A stretch of DNA of 64,000 nucleotides from Streptomyces spinoverrucosus (lineage in GTDB: Bacteria; Actinomycetota; Actinomycetes; Streptomycetales; Streptomycetaceae), in the NCBI RefSeq assembly GCF_006539505.1, contig NZ_BJND01000039.1:41410-105409 (forward strand). Reading direction: 5' to 3'. A program made the position numbers and the translations under genes. The notes under the pieces were generated by a model that was not told where the DNA came from, made no database searches, and worked only from the letters and a program-made list of their open reading frames with translations. This document shows, piece by piece, positions 60,879 to 64,000 of the stretch (position 1 is its first letter; every line of letters begins with the position of its first letter).

Positions 60879-61615
60879 GGCGTCGGTGTCTCCAGCGCGT
60901 AGCCCACACCGTGCACGGTGCGGATCCGCTCGGCGCCGATCTTCCGGCGCAGCGCCTTGATGTGGCTGTCGACGGTCCGGGTGCCGGAGGCGTCCGCCCA
61001 GTCCCACACCTCGGCCAGCAGCTGCTCACGGGAGAGCACCGCGCGCGGGGTGTTCGCCAGGCAGACCAGGAGGTCGAACTCGGTGGGGGTGAGGTGGACG
61101 TCCTCGCTGCGCACCCGCACCCGGCGCTGCGCGTGGTCGATCTCCAGCTCGCCGAGCCGCAGGATGCCGCTGCGCGGCGTCGCGGCGGCCAGCGCGGCCC
61201 GCTCCACCCTGCGCAGCAGTACGTGCACGCGTGCGGCCAGCTCACGCATGGAGAACGGCTTCGTCATGTAGTCGTCGGCGCCGACGCCGAGTCCCACCAG
61301 CATGTCGGTCTCGTCGTCGCGCGCGGTGAGCATCAGCACCGGCACCGGCCGCTGGGCCTGCACGCGCCGGCAGACCTCCAGACCGTCGAAGCCCGGCAGC
61401 ATGATGTCCAGGATCAGCAGATCGGGCTGCCAGGCCTCGGCGGTGTCGACGGCGGCCGGACCGTCGGTGGCCGTCTGAACGAGAAATCCCTCGGCGCGCA
61501 GACGGGCCGCGATGGCGTCGACGATCGTCGGGTCGTCCTCGACCACCAGAACCCGGCGCTGTGCGCCCGGGGTGGCCGCCGCGGTGCCGTTGTGGGAGGT
61601 GTGTGTCTGCTCCAT
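60875..61615 (-). CDS. OmpR/PhoB family response regulator
   Basis: A 246-residue regulator. The receiver domain spans about 20-135, with the phospho-acceptor Asp70 in DLLILDIMLPG, acidic pair EDD (26-28) and Lys in YMTKPF. The C-terminal winged helix (about 150-245) has LTPTEFDLLVCLANTPRAVL and SHIKALRRKIG. Its cognate kinase gene overlaps its stop by ATGA. Confidence 0.93.
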   Translation of the reverse strand: MEQTHTSHNGTAAATPGAQRRVLVVEDDPTIVDAIAARLRAEGFLVQTATDGPAAVDTAEAWQPDLLILDIMLPGFDGLEVCRRVQAQRPVPVLMLTARDDETDMLVGLGVGADDYMTKPFSMRELAARVHVLLRRVERAALAAATPRSGILRLGELEIDHAQRRVRVRSEDVHLTPTEFDLLVCLANTPRAVLSREQLLAEVWDWADASGTRTVDSHIKALRRKIGAERIRTVHGVGYALETPTP

Positions 61616-61728
61616 CGCCCGCCCCTGAAGTGTGCTTTCCGGAATCCGTGGGGTGATCCCATGACTGCGCTTGACGCTTGAATGATCGGCGTCAGGGGAG
61701 CAGCGTACGGGGAGTCACCGCAGCTCGG

Positions 61729-62406
61729 CTATCCAGGTCGGACGCCGAGATGCACGACGTCGGGAACGCCCCGGGCAACGGGGATCTCTTCGGTACGCAC
61801 ATGCCGGAAACCGGCATTCCGCAAGCTTCCTTCAAATTCCGGGGAGGGTTTCGCCGACCATACGGCGAGCACCCCGCCGGGCCTCAACACCCTTGCGCAG
61901 CCTGCGAGTCCGGCCTTCGAGTACAGCCCCGCGTTGGCTTCCGTGACGGTCCAGTCGGGCCCGTTGTCGATGTCCAGGCACAGCGCGTCGAACGTGGCGG
62001 AAGTCTCATTGACGTAATCGACCAGATCCGTTTCGACGATCTCCGTACGGGGGTCGGCGAGGGCATTGCCGGACACTTCGGAAAGGGGCCCCGCGCGGTG
62101 CCAGTCAATGACGGCGCGCTCCCGTTCGACCACGGTGATCCGGCCCCAGCGCGGGTTGCCGCAGGCATGTGCGAGCGAGAATCCGACACCGAGCCCGCCG
62201 ATCAGTACATGTGGGTCGGGGCGCCCGTCGAGGGCGCCGAGCGCCGCGTCGACCAGCAGCCGTTCCGAGCGTCCGTCGGAGGTGTCCATCAGGAAGCAGC
62301 CGTTGGCGATGATCTGCAGCAACGCCCCGTGCCGCCGCAGCACGACTTCGCCGTGCGGGCCCTCACGACGGTCCAGGACTTCGGGGATGTCGTAGGTGGT
62401 GGGCAT
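61729..62406 (-). CDS. Spermidine-synthase-like methyltransferase-fold protein
   Basis: A 225-residue protein of the spermidine-synthase/SAM-methyltransferase fold. GGLGVGFSLAHAC is the nucleotide loop, RITVVERERAVIDWHR the second strand, and DALCLDIDNGPDW the active-site strand. It is shorter than true spermidine synthases, and the aminopropyl-transfer motif is not complete. Related proteins in actinobacteria are annotated as putative spermidine synthases. The actual reaction is unknown. The ATG at 62406 (MPTTYDIPEVLDRREGPHG) is the natural start. Confidence 0.8.
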   Translation of the reverse strand: MPTTYDIPEVLDRREGPHGEVVLRRHGALLQIIANGCFLMDTSDGRSERLLVDAALGALDGRPDPHVLIGGLGVGFSLAHACGNPRWGRITVVERERAVIDWHRAGPLSEVSGNALADPRTEIVETDLVDYVNETSATFDALCLDIDNGPDWTVTEANAGLYSKAGLAGCARVLRPGGVLAVWSAKPSPEFEGSLRNAGFRHVRTEEIPVARGVPDVVHLGVRPG

Positions 62407-62574
62407 CAGCCCATCCTGGCACTTCTCTGACGGAATGTTGACGCAATTACGGAGACGGCGTTGACGGGAGGTGAAGGGTGGGGCGCCGGATCTTGGGTAC
62501 GGGTTCGTGGCGCCGGTCATAGACAGCGGGCCGGGGTGGGCGAAGGGTGGGGGTGACGGAAGGAGCGCCTCACT

Positions 62575-63453
62575 GTGGAACGCACCGCTGCGGCCGATAC
62601 GACGGACTGCGCCGCGCCTTCCGATACGACGTCCGCTGTGGCTTCCGATACGGCGACGTCCGCCGCGGCTTCGGGCATGACGACGCCCGTGGCCCTTCCC
62701 GGCAAGCGCCGTGTGCTCGACGGGATCCCGCGCCAGCGCGGCCGAAGCGTCGCCGCGACACCTGAGCCCTCGCTGCCCTCCCGCCGCCCCTGGCGGCTGC
62801 TGCCCACCCCGACCGGAACACCGTTCACCTTCGCCTACGGCTCCGTGCTGGCCGGTACGTCGCTGGTGGCGGCCTACGCCGACCCCGAGTTGGTGCACCG
62901 CCTGCTTCAGGGCTCCAGTACCGATGTGGCGCACCTCGTGCGGGCGCCCGTGCTGGTGCTGGTGGCCAGCGCGTTGTGGATCGCGGGCGGGATCGTGTCG
63001 CCGTTCGCGATCGGCTTCCTGCTGGTGCTCACCGCGCTGGAACGGCGCATTGGCGGGGTGCGGACGGCCGGTGTCTTCCTGCTGGGGCATGTGCTGGCCA
63101 CGCTGGCGACCGAGGTGCCGGTAGGGCTGGCGGTGCTCGCGGGTCGGCTGCCCGAGAGTTCGCTGCATCGCCTCGACTACGGCGTCAGCTTCGGTGTCGC
63201 GGCGGGGTGCGGGGCGCTGGCGGGGCTGTTCGGTCCGTGGGTGCGGTGGCCGGTGCTGGCCGGGCTCGGCGCGGTGCTGCTCAGTGAACTGCTCGCCTTC
63301 ACGGACCCGTTGACCGACTGGGGGCACCTGATCGCGCTGGCGGTCGGGATCGCCACCTGGCCGGTGATCCGGCGTCGGGCGCGGGGCGACTCCGGTGCGT
63401 CCGATGATTCCGAAGTGCCTTCCTCACACCGCACGGCCGCCCTACGCTCGTGA
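62575..63453 (+). CDS. Rhomboid-like integral membrane protein
   Basis: A 292-residue protein. A hydrophilic N-terminus of about 80 residues with Ser/Thr/Ala repeats (SDTTSAVASDTATSA) is followed by at least six membrane segments. RLDYGVSFGVAAGCGALAGLF and DWGHLIALAVGIA hold a serine and a histidine positioned as in rhomboid/rhombosortase-type intramembrane proteases. Activity is therefore possible but unproven. The start is taken at GTG 62575. It is closely followed by another membrane-protein gene. Confidence 0.75.
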   Translation: MERTAAADTTDCAAPSDTTSAVASDTATSAAASGMTTPVALPGKRRVLDGIPRQRGRSVAATPEPSLPSRRPWRLLPTPTGTPFTFAYGSVLAGTSLVAAYADPELVHRLLQGSSTDVAHLVRAPVLVLVASALWIAGGIVSPFAIGFLLVLTALERRIGGVRTAGVFLLGHVLATLATEVPVGLAVLAGRLPESSLHRLDYGVSFGVAAGCGALAGLFGPWVRWPVLAGLGAVLLSELLAFTDPLTDWGHLIALAVGIATWPVIRRRARGDSGASDDSEVPSSHRTAALRS

Positions 63454-63454
63454 C

Positions 63455-64000
63455 GTGGACGTGCCGATGCTCATCCTGCTGGGAGCGGTGGGGGGTGCGC
63501 TGCGCGGGGCCCTCGACCTCTACATCCAGTTCGTGAACTGGCGTTCGGCGCGGAGCCGACATCGGCAGCCGGGGCAGGGACAGCCGCCGGAGCAGGGGCA
63601 GGAGTTGCCCGCTCCCCGGTTTCTCGACTACTTCGACCCCGCCGTCGATCTGACCGCCGCTGTGGTGCACAGCGCGATGGGGGCCGCCCTCGCGGTGCTC
63701 TTCGGCATGACCGGGCAGATCAGCGGGCCCTACGCGGCCATCGTGGTGGGTATCTCGGCGCCGGTGATCCTGACGCAGCTCGCGCGGATCCAGTCGGTGA
63801 GTGAGGCGGTGGGGCCGGGTCCCGTCGAGTCGTCCGCGCAGCCGGTGCCTGCGGTGGCGCCGGTGGAGGGCGGTGATGCCCCGGCCGCGCCCGCCGTCGC
63901 GGGCGGCGGCGTGTCCGTGCCCGCCCAGCCTTCGCAGCCCTCCCAGTACGTCCGGCCCGCCGCCGTCCAGCCGGACGCCGAGAGCGCCGGGCCGCAGCCG
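63455..64000 (+). CDS. Membrane protein with Pro/Ala/Gln-rich tail, partial
   Basis: The gene is cut by the window end after 182 codons. The GTG start at 63455 (VDVPMLILLGAVGGALRGAL) follows the previous stop by one base, so the genes are almost certainly cotranscribed. Two hydrophobic segments are visible (about residues 5-20 and 78-110), separated by a Gln/Pro-rich cytoplasmic loop, then a long Pro/Ala/Val-rich region. No family is recognised from this part. Confidence 0.6.
   Translation, partial: MDVPMLILLGAVGGALRGALDLYIQFVNWRSARSRHRQPGQGQPPEQGQELPAPRFLDYFDPAVDLTAAVVHSAMGAALAVLFGMTGQISGPYAAIVVGISAPVILTQLARIQSVSEAVGPGPVESSAQPVPAVAPVEGGDAPAAPAVAGGGVSVPAQPSQPSQYVRPAAVQPDAESAGPQP

Noticed and set aside
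62590..62680. Short duplicated CTTCCGATACG-type repeats at the start of the rhomboid-like gene
   Set aside because: They are two imperfect copies that encode the Ser/Thr/Ala-rich N-terminus. They look like ordinary low-complexity coding expansion.

Overview
The window is chromosomal DNA of a Streptomyces species. GC content and GC at third codon positions are very high, GTG starts and apparently leaderless genes are common, and the gene content is characteristic of the genus: a DasR/DasABC chitosugar regulon, WblE, SigH with its anti-sigma factor, Ni-superoxide dismutase and the fused 2-oxoglutarate enzyme KGD. From memory, gene order follows S. coelicolor from about SCO5226 (nrdA) to about SCO5284. 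That synteny claim was not computed.

Layout. 1-4.8 kb: the 5' part of class Ia nrdA behind a cobalamin riboswitch, a GNAT acetyltransferase, a DUF3311/SSS carboxylate-type symporter pair, and a decayed cstA-yjiX remnant. 4.8-14 kb: the aminosugar block dasR, dasABC, a GH3 beta-N-acetylglucosaminidase, a DoxX protein, a 690-bp degenerate minisatellite, nagB and a SIS-domain protein. DasR-type dre operators lie before dasR/dasA, before nagB, and beside a probable small RNA (scr5239-like) at 15.6 kb. 14-25 kb: SDR/TetR pair, PdtaS-type sensor kinase, wblE, diacylglycerol kinase, sigH with its anti-sigma gene, a Na+/H+ antiporter, and amino-acid and peptidoglycan enzymes.

25-29 kb: a family 2B encapsulin (EshB type, with an embedded cyclic-nucleotide domain), followed by a polyprenyl synthase with a disordered N-terminus, probably its cargo. 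28-44 kb: TetR/reductase pair, YCII-ECF42 sigma module, sodN/sodX, a glutamate-type ABC transporter, malic enzyme, an HTH/Clp-N pair with palindromic operators, and a PadR/DUF4097 pair.

44.4-55.6 kb is the most unusual block. It is a tightly coupled set: trypco1 protein, trypsin-VMAP protease, MoxR AAA+ ATPase, VWA-TPR (SAV_2336-type) protein, a 50-residue precursor-like peptide, an FxsB-type radical SAM/SPASM maturase, and an FxsT-like STAND/TPR NTPase. Adjacent genes mostly overlap by GTGA or ATGA. I saw rare TTA codons in two of its large genes, suggesting bldA-dependent translation. The MoxR gene appears frameshifted at its 3' end. By family knowledge this is a predicted biological-conflict or signalling system coupled to a modified peptide, and the peptide lacks the usual FxSxx C-terminus.

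55.6-64 kb: kgd, an OmpR-type two-component system, a spermidine-synthase-like protein, a rhomboid-like membrane protein and a 3'-truncated membrane-protein gene. No tRNA, rRNA, CRISPR array, insertion sequence or prophage was recognised.
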